Below are positions 8,144 to 15,491 of a stretch of 19,088 nt of DNA, in pieces. This stretch comes from JBIIUJ01 sp044340025 (GTDB lineage: Bacteria; Pseudomonadota; Alphaproteobacteria; Caulobacterales; Aquidulcibacteraceae), in contig JBIIUJ010000037.1 in the NCBI GenBank assembly GCA_044340025.1, forward strand, positions 1 through 19,088. The letters are read 5' to 3'. Both the position numbers and the translations under genes were made by a program. Numbering within the stretch: the stretch's first letter is position 1; each line of letters starts with the position of its first letter. The notes under the pieces were generated by a model, which made no database searches, was not told where the DNA came from, and saw nothing but the letters and a program-made list of their open reading frames with translations.

Positions 8144-10393
8144 ATGAGCGCTGAAGCGAATCCGGAGCTGATCCGGCCGGGCCGGAGCGCGGCCTGGTGG
8201 CGGTCGGTTCGTCAGGCTGCGGGCGGTCGCGGCAGCCGGCAGGCATGGTTCATCGCGGGCTTCCTTATCGCCAGCGCGGTGGCGCTGTTCGCCATGCTGT
8301 TTGCCTTGTCGGGCATCGGGCCGGCGGGTTCGGCGAGTTCGGGCTTCCTGTGGCTCTTGCTGGCCAACCTCGCGCTGATCGCGGTTCTGGGCGCGGTGAT
8401 GATCCAGCGCGTTCTGGCGATCGCGCGCGGGGGCGAGGGGCAGCCGGCGGGGGGGCGGTTGCATCTGCGCTTCGTGACGCTCTTCAGCCTCGCAGCTGTC
8501 GTCCCAACGCTGATCGTTGCGCTGTTTCTGGGCGTCACCGTCAGCCGGGGGGTGCAGTCCTGGTTTTCCGAGCGGGTGCGCACCGTGGTGGAAAGCTCGG
8601 TCGATGTGGCGCGCTCCTACATCGATGAATCGGCGGAAAGCATCCGCGCCGAGATGGTCGCGATGGCGCGCGATCTGAACGCCGCTGCGCCCATGCTCAG
8701 CCGCCAGCCGGATCAGTATCAGGAATATCTCATCGGCCAGGCGATGCGCCGCAATCTGGCGGCGGCTTATGTGATCGACGGGCAGGGGCGGGTCTTGTCG
8801 GCCGCCGAAAGCCTGGATGCGCCCGCCTATCGCGCCCCGCAGGCCGCCGCCTACGCGCAGGCGCGCGAGGACGTGCTCTTGTCCACCGATGAACAGGGCG
8901 ATGTCATCCGCGCGCTGTTCCGGCTTCAGGGCTATCTCGACGCCCATCTCCTGCTTGTCCGGCGCGTTGATAGCGGCATCCTGCAGAAGCTGCGCGATGC
9001 GGAGGCTGCGGTTGTGGCCTACCGGGAAGCCGATGAGCGCCAGGGCCGCATCCAGGCGCTGTTTGCTCTGGCCTATCTGGAAATTGCGTTGCTGGTGTTG
9101 ATCGGCTCGGCATGGCTCGGGGCGGCGGCCGCTGGCCGGGTCAGCGCGCCGATCGGCCAGCTCGCCATGGCGGCCGAGCGCGTCTCGCGCGGGGATCTGT
9201 CGGCGCGCGTCGATCCCGGCGCCAGCGGCGACGAAGTGGAGGACCTGGGCCACGCTTTCAACCGCATGACCGGCGAATTGCAGGCCCAGCGCGAGGCGAT
9301 CCTGTCGGCGCGCGAAGATGCCGAACGCCGCTCTGTCTTCATCGAGACGGTGCTGAGCGGGGTCTCGGCCGGGGTGCTGGGCGTGGGGCATGATGGCGTG
9401 CTGACGCTGGCCAACCGCTCGGCCGGCGCGCTGCTCGGCGAAGACGCCCTCACGCTCGCAGGCCGCCGGCTTGGCGATGTCGCGCCCCAGTTCGAACAGG
9501 TCGCGGCGCGCGTGCGCCCTGGCGCGCCTGCCGCAGCCCAGGTGGAGCATGTGCGCGCCGGCGACGCGCTGACGCTGAACGTGCGCGCCGCAGCCGGCGC
9601 CCGCGAGGGGGAGTTGGTCATCACGTTCGATGACGTCTCCAGCCTTGTCGCAGCCCAGCGCCAGGCGGCCTGGAAGGACGTGGCGCGCCGGATCGCGCAT
9701 GAGATCAAGAACCCGCTGACCCCGATCCAACTCTCCGCCGAGCGCCTGAAACGCAAGTACGGCAAGGACATAGCAACCGATCCTCAGACCTTCTCGAAGC
9801 TGACAGACACAATCGTGCGCCAGGTTTCCGACATCGGGCGCATGGTGGACGAATTCTCCGCCTTCGCCCGCATGCCCGCCCCGCGTGCAGCGCCCTCCGA
9901 TCTCGGCGAACTGGTCCGCCAGGCGGTCTTCGCCCAGCGGATCGTCAGCGCCGATGTGGATGTCAGCGCGCAAACGCCCGAGGCGCCGGTGATCGTGGTC
10001 TGCGACGCCCGCCTGATCGCGCAGGCCCTGACCAATGTGCTGAAAAACGCCGCCGAGGCCATCGCCGGCCGGCGCGCGCAGGGGGAGGGCGATGAGGCCC
10101 ACCGCATCGCCGCCGTGCTTCGTCTTGCCGGCGATCACGCGGTGATCGAGGTGACGGATACGGGGATCGGCCTGCCGGCCAAGGATCGGGCCCGTCTGGT
10201 GGAGCCCTACATCACCACGCGCGAGAAGGGCACGGGCCTCGGCCTCGCCATTGTGAAGCGAATCCTGGAAGAACATGGCGGGAGACTCGACCTTGTCGAC
10301 CCGCCGGACGGCGCGCGCGGCGCGCTCGTCCGATTGACGCTTCCGCTAACGCCGCCAGCCGCAGACGCCGGTCTGGCGCGGGAGACTGCCTGA
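8144..10393 (+). CDS. ntrY: Membrane sensor histidine kinase NtrY
   Basis: The 749-residue product is the membrane partner of NtrX. Three hydrophobic segments lie near residues 34-58, 67-92 and 108-135. A roughly 170-residue extracytoplasmic sensor region follows, then a fourth segment (about 304-330), a HAMP linker (331-385) and a PAS domain (about 395-500). The phosphoacceptor His is at 519 in ARRIAHEIKNPLTPIQLSAE. The ATPase domain shows LTNVLKNAAEAI, TDTGIGLP and EKGTGLGLAIVKRILEEHGG. Family knowledge links NtrYX to nitrogen, redox and envelope responses in alphaproteobacteria. The ATG at 8144 (MSAEANPEL) was preferred over an in-frame ATG at 8078 that lies wholly inside ntrC. The 43-base gap after ntrC holds an inverted repeat. 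The stop is one base before the ntrX ATG. Confidence 0.95.
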   Translation: MSAEANPELIRPGRSAAWWRSVRQAAGGRGSRQAWFIAGFLIASAVALFAMLFALSGIGPAGSASSGFLWLLLANLALIAVLGAVMIQRVLAIARGGEGQPAGGRLHLRFVTLFSLAAVVPTLIVALFLGVTVSRGVQSWFSERVRTVVESSVDVARSYIDESAESIRAEMVAMARDLNAAAPMLSRQPDQYQEYLIGQAMRRNLAAAYVIDGQGRVLSAAESLDAPAYRAPQAAAYAQAREDVLLSTDEQGDVIRALFRLQGYLDAHLLLVRRVDSGILQKLRDAEAAVVAYREADERQGRIQALFALAYLEIALLVLIGSAWLGAAAAGRVSAPIGQLAMAAERVSRGDLSARVDPGASGDEVEDLGHAFNRMTGELQAQREAILSAREDAERRSVFIETVLSGVSAGVLGVGHDGVLTLANRSAGALLGEDALTLAGRRLGDVAPQFEQVAARVRPGAPAAAQVEHVRAGDALTLNVRAAAGAREGELVITFDDVSSLVAAQRQAAWKDVARRIAHEIKNPLTPIQLSAERLKRKYGKDIATDPQTFSKLTDTIVRQVSDIGRMVDEFSAFARMPAPRAAPSDLGELVRQAVFAQRIVSADVDVSAQTPEAPVIVVCDARLIAQALTNVLKNAAEAIAGRRAQGEGDEAHRIAAVLRLAGDHAVIEVTDTGIGLPAKDRARLVEPYITTREKGTGLGLAIVKRILEEHGGRLDLVDPPDGARGALVRLTLPLTPPAADAGLARETA

Positions 10394-10394
10394 C

Positions 10395-11786
10395 ATGAGC
10401 CACGACATTCTGGTCATCGACGATGAGGCCGACATCCGCGACCTGATCGGCGGCATCCTGGAGGACGAGGGTTATGGCGTGCGCGCGGCCGGCGACGCCG
10501 ATAGCGCGCTCGAGGCCATCCGCGCTCGCCGGCCGGCGCTGTGCGTGCTCGACATCTGGCTTCAGGGCAGCCGGATGGACGGGCTGGAGCTGCTGTCCGT
10601 CATCCGCTCGATCGACGCCGACCTGCCCGTCATCATCATCTCCGGCCACGGCACGATCGAGACCGCGGTCGCCGCCATCCACAAAGGCGCCTTCGACTTC
10701 GTGGAAAAGCCGTTCAAGGCGGATCGGCTGATCCTGATCATTCAGCGTGCGCTTGAAACCGCCCGCCTGCGGCGCGAACTCGATCTCCTGCGCCTTCAGT
10801 CGACAGGCGCGGAGGAATTCATCGGTCAGAGCCAGGCGGCCGCCCAGCTTCTCGCTGCGATCGAGCGGGTGGCCGCCACCAACAGCAGGGTGCTGATCTC
10901 CGGGCCGGCGGGCGCCGGCAAGGAAGTCGCCGCCCGGATGGTGCATCAGCGCTCGGCGCGCTCGGAAGGTCCGTTCGTCGCACTCAACGCTGCAGCCATC
11001 GCGCCCGAGCGGATGGAGGCCGAGCTCTTCGGGGAAGAGACGCCAGACGGTCGCCCGCTGAAAATCGGAGCGCTGGAACGCGCCCACAATGGCACCCTCC
11101 TGCTTGATGAAGTCAGCGACATGCCGCTGGAGACCCAGAGCAAGGTGCTGAGGGTGCTGGTGGAGCAGCGGTTCCGCCGCCTCGGCGGCGGGCGCGACGT
11201 GCAGGTGAATGTGCGGATCATCTCCGCCACCGCACGCGATCTGCGCGATTCCATCGGGGAAGGGCGCTTCCGCGAGGATCTCTTCCACCGTCTCAACGTC
11301 GTCCCGCTTCGGGTGCCGGCGCTAGCCGAAAGGCGCGACGACATCCCGCTGTTTGTGGCGCACTTCGCGCGCCGCATCGCCGAAGCAAACGGCATCGCCG
11401 CGCGCCTCATCGCCCCGGACGCGGTCGCCGCGCTGCAGGCGGCGGAGTGGCCCGGCAATGTCCGCCAGCTGCGCAACATGATCGAGCGCATCCTGATCCT
11501 GGCCGCCGGCGAGCCGAGCCAGGCGGTGACCGCCGAGCATCTGCCGCTTGATCCGCAGGGGCTCTCGGCGCTTGCCGAAAAGACGAGCCTGACCCACCTT
11601 CTGGCGCTGCCGCTGCGCGATGCGCGAGAATTGTTCGAGCGGGAGTATCTCGCCGCCCAGATCACGCGGTTTGGCGGCAATATCTCGCGCACGGCCACGT
11701 TCATCGGGATGGAGCGGTCTGCGCTGCATCGCAAGCTCAAGAGCCTCGGGGTGGACGGCGGCCGCCTTCTCGATATGGAGAACTGA
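10395..11786 (+). CDS. ntrX: Response regulator NtrX
   Basis: The 463-residue product has a receiver domain with D53 (CVLDIWLQGSRMDG) and K105. Its AAA+ domain has Walker A GPAGAGKE (170-177), Walker B NGTLLLDEVSDM and FREDLFHRLNVV. A short Fis-type helix-turn-helix at the end reads SRTATFIGMERSALHRKLKS. As known for NtrX proteins of Brucella and Caulobacter, the sigma-54 loop is replaced: ELFG is followed by EETPDGRPLKI and then GALE, with no GAFTGA. It is therefore expected to act on sigma-70 promoters or as a repressor. The ATG at 10395 is one base after the ntrY stop (TGACATG), so kinase and regulator are coupled. It is followed after only five bases by the aminotransferase gene, which suggests read-through into that gene. 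Confidence 0.95.
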   Translation: MSHDILVIDDEADIRDLIGGILEDEGYGVRAAGDADSALEAIRARRPALCVLDIWLQGSRMDGLELLSVIRSIDADLPVIIISGHGTIETAVAAIHKGAFDFVEKPFKADRLILIIQRALETARLRRELDLLRLQSTGAEEFIGQSQAAAQLLAAIERVAATNSRVLISGPAGAGKEVAARMVHQRSARSEGPFVALNAAAIAPERMEAELFGEETPDGRPLKIGALERAHNGTLLLDEVSDMPLETQSKVLRVLVEQRFRRLGGGRDVQVNVRIISATARDLRDSIGEGRFREDLFHRLNVVPLRVPALAERRDDIPLFVAHFARRIAEANGIAARLIAPDAVAALQAAEWPGNVRQLRNMIERILILAAGEPSQAVTAEHLPLDPQGLSALAEKTSLTHLLALPLRDARELFEREYLAAQITRFGGNISRTATFIGMERSALHRKLKSLGVDGGRLLDMEN

Positions 11787-11791
11787 CCTGC

Positions 11792-12643
11792 ATGAGCCGG
11801 ATCGCCTATGTGAATGGCCGCTATCTGCCGTTTGGTGACGCCACGCTCCCGATCGAGGATCGCGCGACGCAGTTTGCAGACGCTGTCTATGAGGTGTGGG
11901 CCATTCGCGGCGGCCAGCTTCTCGATCATGCCGGTCACTTGAGGCGGCTGGCGCGCTCGCTCGGCGAACTCTCGATCACAGCCCCCATGAGCGAAGCCGC
12001 GCTGGGCGTGGCGATCGCCGAGACGATCCGGCGCAATCGGGTCCGCAACGGCTACGTCTATCTGCAGATCAGCCGGGGCGTGGCGCCGCGCGATCATGCC
12101 TTTCCGGCAGAGGCGCGCCCCAGCGTGGTGATCACGGCGAAGCCCGGCAAGCCGGCGGCGATGGATGCGCGCGCGGCGCGCGGGATCAGCGTGATCGTGC
12201 GTCCCGACATCCGCTGGGGCCGGTGCGACATCAAGACCACGGGGCTTCTCGCCAACGTGCTGGCCCGCCAGGCGGCGGTGGAGGCTGGCGCGGACGATTG
12301 CTGGCTGGAAGCTGACGACGGTATGACGGAGAGTTCCGCCGCCAACATCTGGATTGTGGACCGCGACGGCGTGCTGCGCACCCGGCCCACGACCGACAAC
12401 ATTCTGCCCGGCATCACCCGCGCCACCGTGCTGCGCATGGCCGAAGAACGCCAGATTCGGGTTCAGGAGGGCGCTTTCTCACGGGCCGAGGCCTTGGCCG
12501 CGCGCGAAGCCTTCCAGACCAGCGCCGGCGGCATGGTGATGCCCGTCGTGCGGATCGAGGGGGCCGCGATCGGCGACGGCGCGCCAGGCCCGCTCTCGCG
12601 CGCGCTACGCGACGCGTATGTCGCAGCCGCGCTCGCAGCCTGA
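11792..12643 (+). CDS. dat: D-amino-acid aminotransferase (class IV, PLP-dependent)
   Basis: The 283-residue product is a fold-type IV aminotransferase of the D-alanine transaminase/BCAT superfamily. The start region reads YVNGRYLPFGDATLPIEDR. The PLP lysine is K148 in CDIKTTGLLANVLARQ, and the cofactor-binding Glu is E180 in DGMTESSAANIWIVD, where most relatives have EGS or EGP. DNILPGITR matches the family motif. It would interconvert D-amino acids such as D-Ala and D-Glu with 2-oxo acids, feeding peptidoglycan synthesis or D-amino-acid breakdown. A branched-chain or aminodeoxychorismate-lyase-like role is less likely but not excluded. GGAGAA precedes the ATG. Its place between ntrX and hfq is shared by several alphaproteobacteria, from recollection. 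Many of those also have trkA here, which this window lacks. Confidence 0.85.
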   Translation: MSRIAYVNGRYLPFGDATLPIEDRATQFADAVYEVWAIRGGQLLDHAGHLRRLARSLGELSITAPMSEAALGVAIAETIRRNRVRNGYVYLQISRGVAPRDHAFPAEARPSVVITAKPGKPAAMDARAARGISVIVRPDIRWGRCDIKTTGLLANVLARQAAVEAGADDCWLEADDGMTESSAANIWIVDRDGVLRTRPTTDNILPGITRATVLRMAEERQIRVQEGAFSRAEALAAREAFQTSAGGMVMPVVRIEGAAIGDGAPGPLSRALRDAYVAAALAA

Positions 12644-12655
12644 ACGTGCGTCCGG

Positions 12656-12685
12656 TTGCTCTGGCGCCAAACGCGTGCCTATAAA
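12656..12685 (+). promoter_or_regulatory. Sigma-70-like promoter for hfq
   Basis: TTGCTC at 12656-12661 and TATAAA at 12680-12685 are separated by 18 bases. The TATAAATC stretch stands out in GC-rich surroundings. Transcription would start near 12692, giving an hfq leader of about 55 bases. This makes hfq at least partly independent of the ntr operon. Confidence 0.55.
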
Positions 12686-12714
12686 TCGTGATGGGCGTGC
12701 GGCGGGCGAACGTG

Positions 12715-12737
12715 CGCCCTTGATGATACAAGGGGCG
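12715..12737 (+). promoter_or_regulatory. Hairpin in the hfq leader covering the likely ribosome-binding site
   Basis: CGCCCTTG and CAAGGGGCG pair as an 8-bp stem with one bulged G around the loop ATGATA. The 3' arm contains AAGGGG, the best Shine-Dalgarno candidate, ending about 12 bases before the hfq ATG. Hfq is known to repress its own translation in E. coli and Sinorhizobium, so this hairpin could take part in feedback control. That role is inference. Confidence 0.45.
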
Positions 12738-12747
12738 ACCGAGCGCG

Positions 12748-12999
12748 ATGTCCAACGAAAAGAAACAAAATCTCCAGGACACGTTCCTCAATGCTGTGCG
12801 CAAGTCGCGGACGCCTTTGACCATCTTTCTGGTCAACGGTGTGAAGCTTCACGGCGTCGTGACCTGGTTCGACAATTTCTGCGTGCTTCTGCGCCGCGAC
12901 GGCCAGACCCAGCTGGTCTACAAGCACGCGATCTCGACCATCATGCCGGCCGGGCCGGTCCAGCTGTTCGACGCGGACGCGGGCGACCCGCAGGCATGA
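12748..12999 (+). CDS. hfq: RNA chaperone Hfq
   Basis: The 83-residue product is a typical alphaproteobacterial Hfq with a short C-terminal tail. It opens with KKQNLQDTFLNAVRKSRTPL, and the Sm1 motif is FLVNGVKLHGVVTWFDNFCV. The Sm2 motif is VYKHAISTIMP, with the conserved YKHA that lines the U-rich RNA pore. Hfq hexamers pair small RNAs with mRNAs and influence their translation and decay; in this group they also affect nitrogen-related genes. The ATG at 12748 follows a leader with its own promoter (12656-12685) and a hairpin (12715-12737). The aminotransferase lies upstream and hflX starts 31 bases downstream, so hfq and hflX probably form one transcript, as in E. coli. Confidence 0.97.
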   Translation: MSNEKKQNLQDTFLNAVRKSRTPLTIFLVNGVKLHGVVTWFDNFCVLLRRDGQTQLVYKHAISTIMPAGPVQLFDADAGDPQA

Positions 13000-13030
13000 G
13001 GCGGGCGGCGAACGCGCCGCCGGAGGCCCC

Positions 13031-14356
13031 ATGATAGACAGCGAAGCGCCCGCCCAGCGGGCCCTGATCCTTCACCCATTGCGTGAGGACGGCCGCGACC
13101 CGGAACTGAGGCTTGCAGAAGCCCTGGGTCTTGCTGAAGCACTGGACCTTGAAACGGTCGGCGGCCGGATCGAGCCGCTGCGCGCGCTGCGGCCGGGCAC
13201 CTATTTCGGGACCGGCAAGGTGCAGGAGATCGCCGAGGAGGTCAGCGCGCAGACCCTGTCGGTCGTGATCGTCGACGCAGCGCTTACCCCAGTGCAGCAG
13301 CGCAATCTGGAGCGGGCCTGGAAGGCCAAAGTGATCGACCGGACCGGGCTGATCCTGGAGATCTTCGCCCGGCGCGCGCGTACCCGTGAAGGCAAGCTCC
13401 AGGTAGAACTGGCCCGCCTCACCTACGAGCGCTCCCGGCTGGTGCGCACCTGGACCCACCTGGAACGCCAGCGCGGCGGCCTCGGCGTGATGGGCGGGCC
13501 GGGCGAAACCCAGCTCGAGATCGACCGCCGGCTGCTGGCCGAGAAGATGGGGCGTCTGAAAGGCGACCTGGAGGACGTGCGCCGCACGCGCGGTCTGCAC
13601 CGGGCCGCCCGAAAGCGCACGCCGCTGCCCGTGGTGGCGCTGGTTGGCTATACAAACGCCGGCAAATCCAGCCTGTTCAACCGGCAGGCAGCAGCCGACG
13701 TGCTGGCCAAGGATATGCCGTTCGCCACCCTCGACACGACCGTGCGCGCCGTCAGGCTCGCCTCCGGGCGAACTGTCGTGCTGACCGATACGGTCGGCTT
13801 CATCACCGATCTGCCCACCGAGCTGATCGCTGCTTTCCGCGCCACGCTGGAAGAAGTGCGCGACGCCGATATCCTGATCCATGTCCGCGATATCGCGCAC
13901 GCCGAGACGGAGGGGCAGCGCACCGACGTGCTCTCCGTGCTCGATCAGATCGAGCCCGACCCCGCCGCCCGCCCGCCGCTGATCGAGGCATGGAACAAGA
14001 TCGACTTGCTTGGCGGCGATGCGCGGCTGTTTCTCGAAGCGCGCGCCCAGAGCTTCGCCCAGAACGAGGGATTGGCCGGCTGCGCCCCGATCTCGGCTGT
14101 GACCGGGGAGGGGACCGCGGCGCTGTTTGCCATGGTTGATCGGCTGCTCGCGGCGCGGTCGGCCCTGTTTCGCCTGCGTCTGCCTGCAGCGCTCGGCAAG
14201 GCGCGCGCCTGGCTCTACGAGAAAGGCGAGGTGCTGGAGGAGCGGGTGGAGGAAGACGGTTCCCTGCACCTCACCGCGCGCCTGGAGCCGGACAAGGCCG
14301 GCCAGTTCCGCGACCTGTTCCCGAAGGCTCGGATTGCTGAGGCGTATCGGGCCTGA
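13031..14356 (+). CDS. hflX: GTPase HflX, ribosome-associated
   Basis: The 441-residue product has the HflX N-terminal domain with GTYFGTGKVQEIAE (about 56-69) and the linker GGPGETQLEIDRRLL. The GTPase domain has G1 GYTNAGKS (206-213), G3 DTVG (253-256) and G4 NKID (322-325), followed by a C-terminal domain. HflX binds the large ribosomal subunit and splits stalled or stressed 70S ribosomes. The ATG at 13031 has GGAGG four bases upstream (13022-13026). In switch I the usual ATLDPT reads ATLDTT, a small deviation. It is the last gene of the ntr-dat-hfq-hflX block and runs convergently toward the tRNA-Leu gene. A short GGCCT-GAA-AGGCC dyad overlaps its stop codon. Confidence 0.96.
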   Translation: MIDSEAPAQRALILHPLREDGRDPELRLAEALGLAEALDLETVGGRIEPLRALRPGTYFGTGKVQEIAEEVSAQTLSVVIVDAALTPVQQRNLERAWKAKVIDRTGLILEIFARRARTREGKLQVELARLTYERSRLVRTWTHLERQRGGLGVMGGPGETQLEIDRRLLAEKMGRLKGDLEDVRRTRGLHRAARKRTPLPVVALVGYTNAGKSSLFNRQAAADVLAKDMPFATLDTTVRAVRLASGRTVVLTDTVGFITDLPTELIAAFRATLEEVRDADILIHVRDIAHAETEGQRTDVLSVLDQIEPDPAARPPLIEAWNKIDLLGGDARLFLEARAQSFAQNEGLAGCAPISAVTGEGTAALFAMVDRLLAARSALFRLRLPAALGKARAWLYEKGEVLEERVEEDGSLHLTARLEPDKAGQFRDLFPKARIAEAYRA

Positions 14357-14362
14357 AAGGCC
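14350..14362. terminator. Possible weak stem-loop terminator between hflX and tRNA-Leu
   Basis: GGCCT-GAA-AGGCC forms a 5-bp hairpin spanning the hflX stop codon. It is also downstream of the convergent tRNA-Leu gene on the other strand. There is no U-tract on either strand, so it is a weak candidate only. Confidence 0.25.
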
Positions 14363-14388
14363 GCGCCTGCGACGCGTGAGGCAGAGAA

Positions 14389-14473
14389 TGGTGCGGCCGG
14401 GGGGAGTCGAACCCCCACGCCTTTCGGCGCTGGAACCTAAATCCAGTGCGTCTGCCAGTTCCGCCACAGCCGC
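14389..14473 (-). tRNA. tRNA-Leu, anticodon UAG
   Basis: On the minus strand the 85-base sequence starts GCGGCTGTGGCGG and ends CGGCCGC followed by A and an encoded CCA. The acceptor stem pairs over seven positions, with one U-G wobble. The anticodon arm is CTGGA-TTTAGGT-TCCAG, giving anticodon UAG, which reads CUN leucine codons. A long variable arm (CGCCGAAAGGCG) marks it as a class II tRNA. The T arm is GGGGG-TTCGACT-CCCCC. The gene faces hflX. Confidence 0.96.
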
Positions 14474-14483
14474 GCACGCGGCC

Positions 14484-14512
14484 CTCGTGACCGATGGCGC
14501 GGCGGCGGTCAA
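14484..14512 (-). promoter_or_regulatory. Candidate promoter of tRNA-Leu
   Basis: On the minus strand TTGACC (14507-14512) matches a -35 box. At 17 bases spacing lies CACGAG (14484-14489), a poor -10 box. The position would start transcription a few bases before the tRNA. Only the -35 element is convincing. Confidence 0.25.
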
Positions 14513-14648
14513 GGCGGCGGCTGCCCTGGCGCAGGAAGATCAGGTTAGCATCTGATTCTTGCACGAAAATCTTGGTGAAGCTCTGCCCCAGCTTCAGTGT
14601 CGCGCACAAAGTCGCATGTGTGGCCGCACCTTGATATGCGTGGGAAAA

Positions 14649-14661
14649 ATCCGGTCCGGAT
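14649..14661. repeat. Perfect palindrome upstream of the cell wall hydrolase gene
   Basis: ATCCGG-T-CCGGAT is a 6-bp perfect dyad about 70 bases before the chosen SleB-type start, in the 256-base gap after the tRNA gene. It may be an operator. Nothing else recognisable was found in this gap apart from the tRNA promoter candidate. Confidence 0.3.
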
Positions 14662-14729
14662 GAAGGCATAGCAGCGCCAACACTATCGCAGGGTTGCCTT
14701 TTGCGCCGGGTTTGATTATTTCCCGCCGC

Positions 14730-15491
14730 ATGAAGGCAGGTCGCTCCGGTCTTCAAGCATCCTCCGCGAGACTGTACGCGGCCATGCTTGGAGCTGCAGC
14801 GTTCTGGGCGGTCGCGCATGGCGCGGCCTTTAGCCAGGAACAGAACGCCGCAGGGCGCCCGGTGGAGGCAGCACTCGCTGTCGCGCCAGGTGCAAACGCC
14901 GACCCCCTCGCGCAAGACCCGATCGTCGCCGATGCGGCGGCCCGCCCTGCGGGCGAGACCGGTTTGCGCCTGGGGCTTCCCACTCCCGTTCCGCCCTCGC
15001 TCAGGGCGCCCGCGCCCGTGCGCGCAGGTTTCCAGTTCGCCAATCCGATCGCACGCGACGATCTGCGCTGCCTCGCCGAGGCTGTGTATTTCGAAAGCCG
15101 CGCAGAGCCCCGGAACGGTCAGATCGCTGTCGCCGAAGTGGTGATGAACCGGGTGCGCAGCCCCCGTTTCCCCAAGAGCGTGTGCGGCGTTGTCTTCCAG
15201 GGCGCCAGCCGGAAGGCGTGCCAGTTCAGCTGGGCATGCGACGGCCGACCCGATCGGCCCCATGGCCGCGCCTGGACGCAGGCGCAGGAGATTGCGCGCC
15301 TTGTGCTCGCCGGCCACGCGCCGAGGCTGACCCAGGGCGCCACCCATTTCCACGCCACACGGGTGCGGCCCCATTGGGCGCGCGTCTATACCCTGACCAC
15401 CCGGATCGGAAACCACATCTTCTACCGTCAGGTTCTGCCCGGTCAGGCCGGCCGCGCGCTTGCCGAGGCCGAGGCGGCCCCGCGCGGCTAA
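14730..15491 (+). CDS. Exported SleB-type cell wall hydrolase
   Basis: The 253-residue product begins with a signal-like segment (basic start, then LYAAMLGAAAFWAVAHGAAF, cleavage near residues 33-36). A variable Ala/Pro-rich linker leads to a SleB (hydrolase_2) domain from about residue 109. The core is LRCLAEAVYFESRAEPRNG, with a probable catalytic Glu (E117), then VMNRVRSPRFP and CQFSWACDG. The end has GATHFHATRVRPHWARV and GNHIFYR. SleB-family enzymes are lytic transglycosylases acting on peptidoglycan. In non-sporulating alphaproteobacteria they are general wall hydrolases. Four cysteines (114, 152, 164, 170) could form disulfides in the periplasm. The ATG at 14730 was chosen because it gives a clean signal peptide; a TTG at 14694 would add 12 residues. 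No clear Shine-Dalgarno is present. The stop overlaps the convergent dehydrogenase stop by four bases. Confidence 0.87.
   Translation: MKAGRSGLQASSARLYAAMLGAAAFWAVAHGAAFSQEQNAAGRPVEAALAVAPGANADPLAQDPIVADAAARPAGETGLRLGLPTPVPPSLRAPAPVRAGFQFANPIARDDLRCLAEAVYFESRAEPRNGQIAVAEVVMNRVRSPRFPKSVCGVVFQGASRKACQFSWACDGRPDRPHGRAWTQAQEIARLVLAGHAPRLTQGATHFHATRVRPHWARVYTLTTRIGNHIFYRQVLPGQAGRALAEAEAAPRG

Noticed and set aside
14400..14475. tRNA gene as a possible integration site for a mobile element
   Set aside because: No integrase gene, direct repeat of the tRNA 3' end, or foreign-looking block is visible on either side; flanking genes look chromosomal.
12941..14512. 523-codon minus-strand open frame across hflX and the tRNA gene
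   Set aside because: It includes the tRNA-Leu sequence read as protein and is antisense to a clear GTPase gene.
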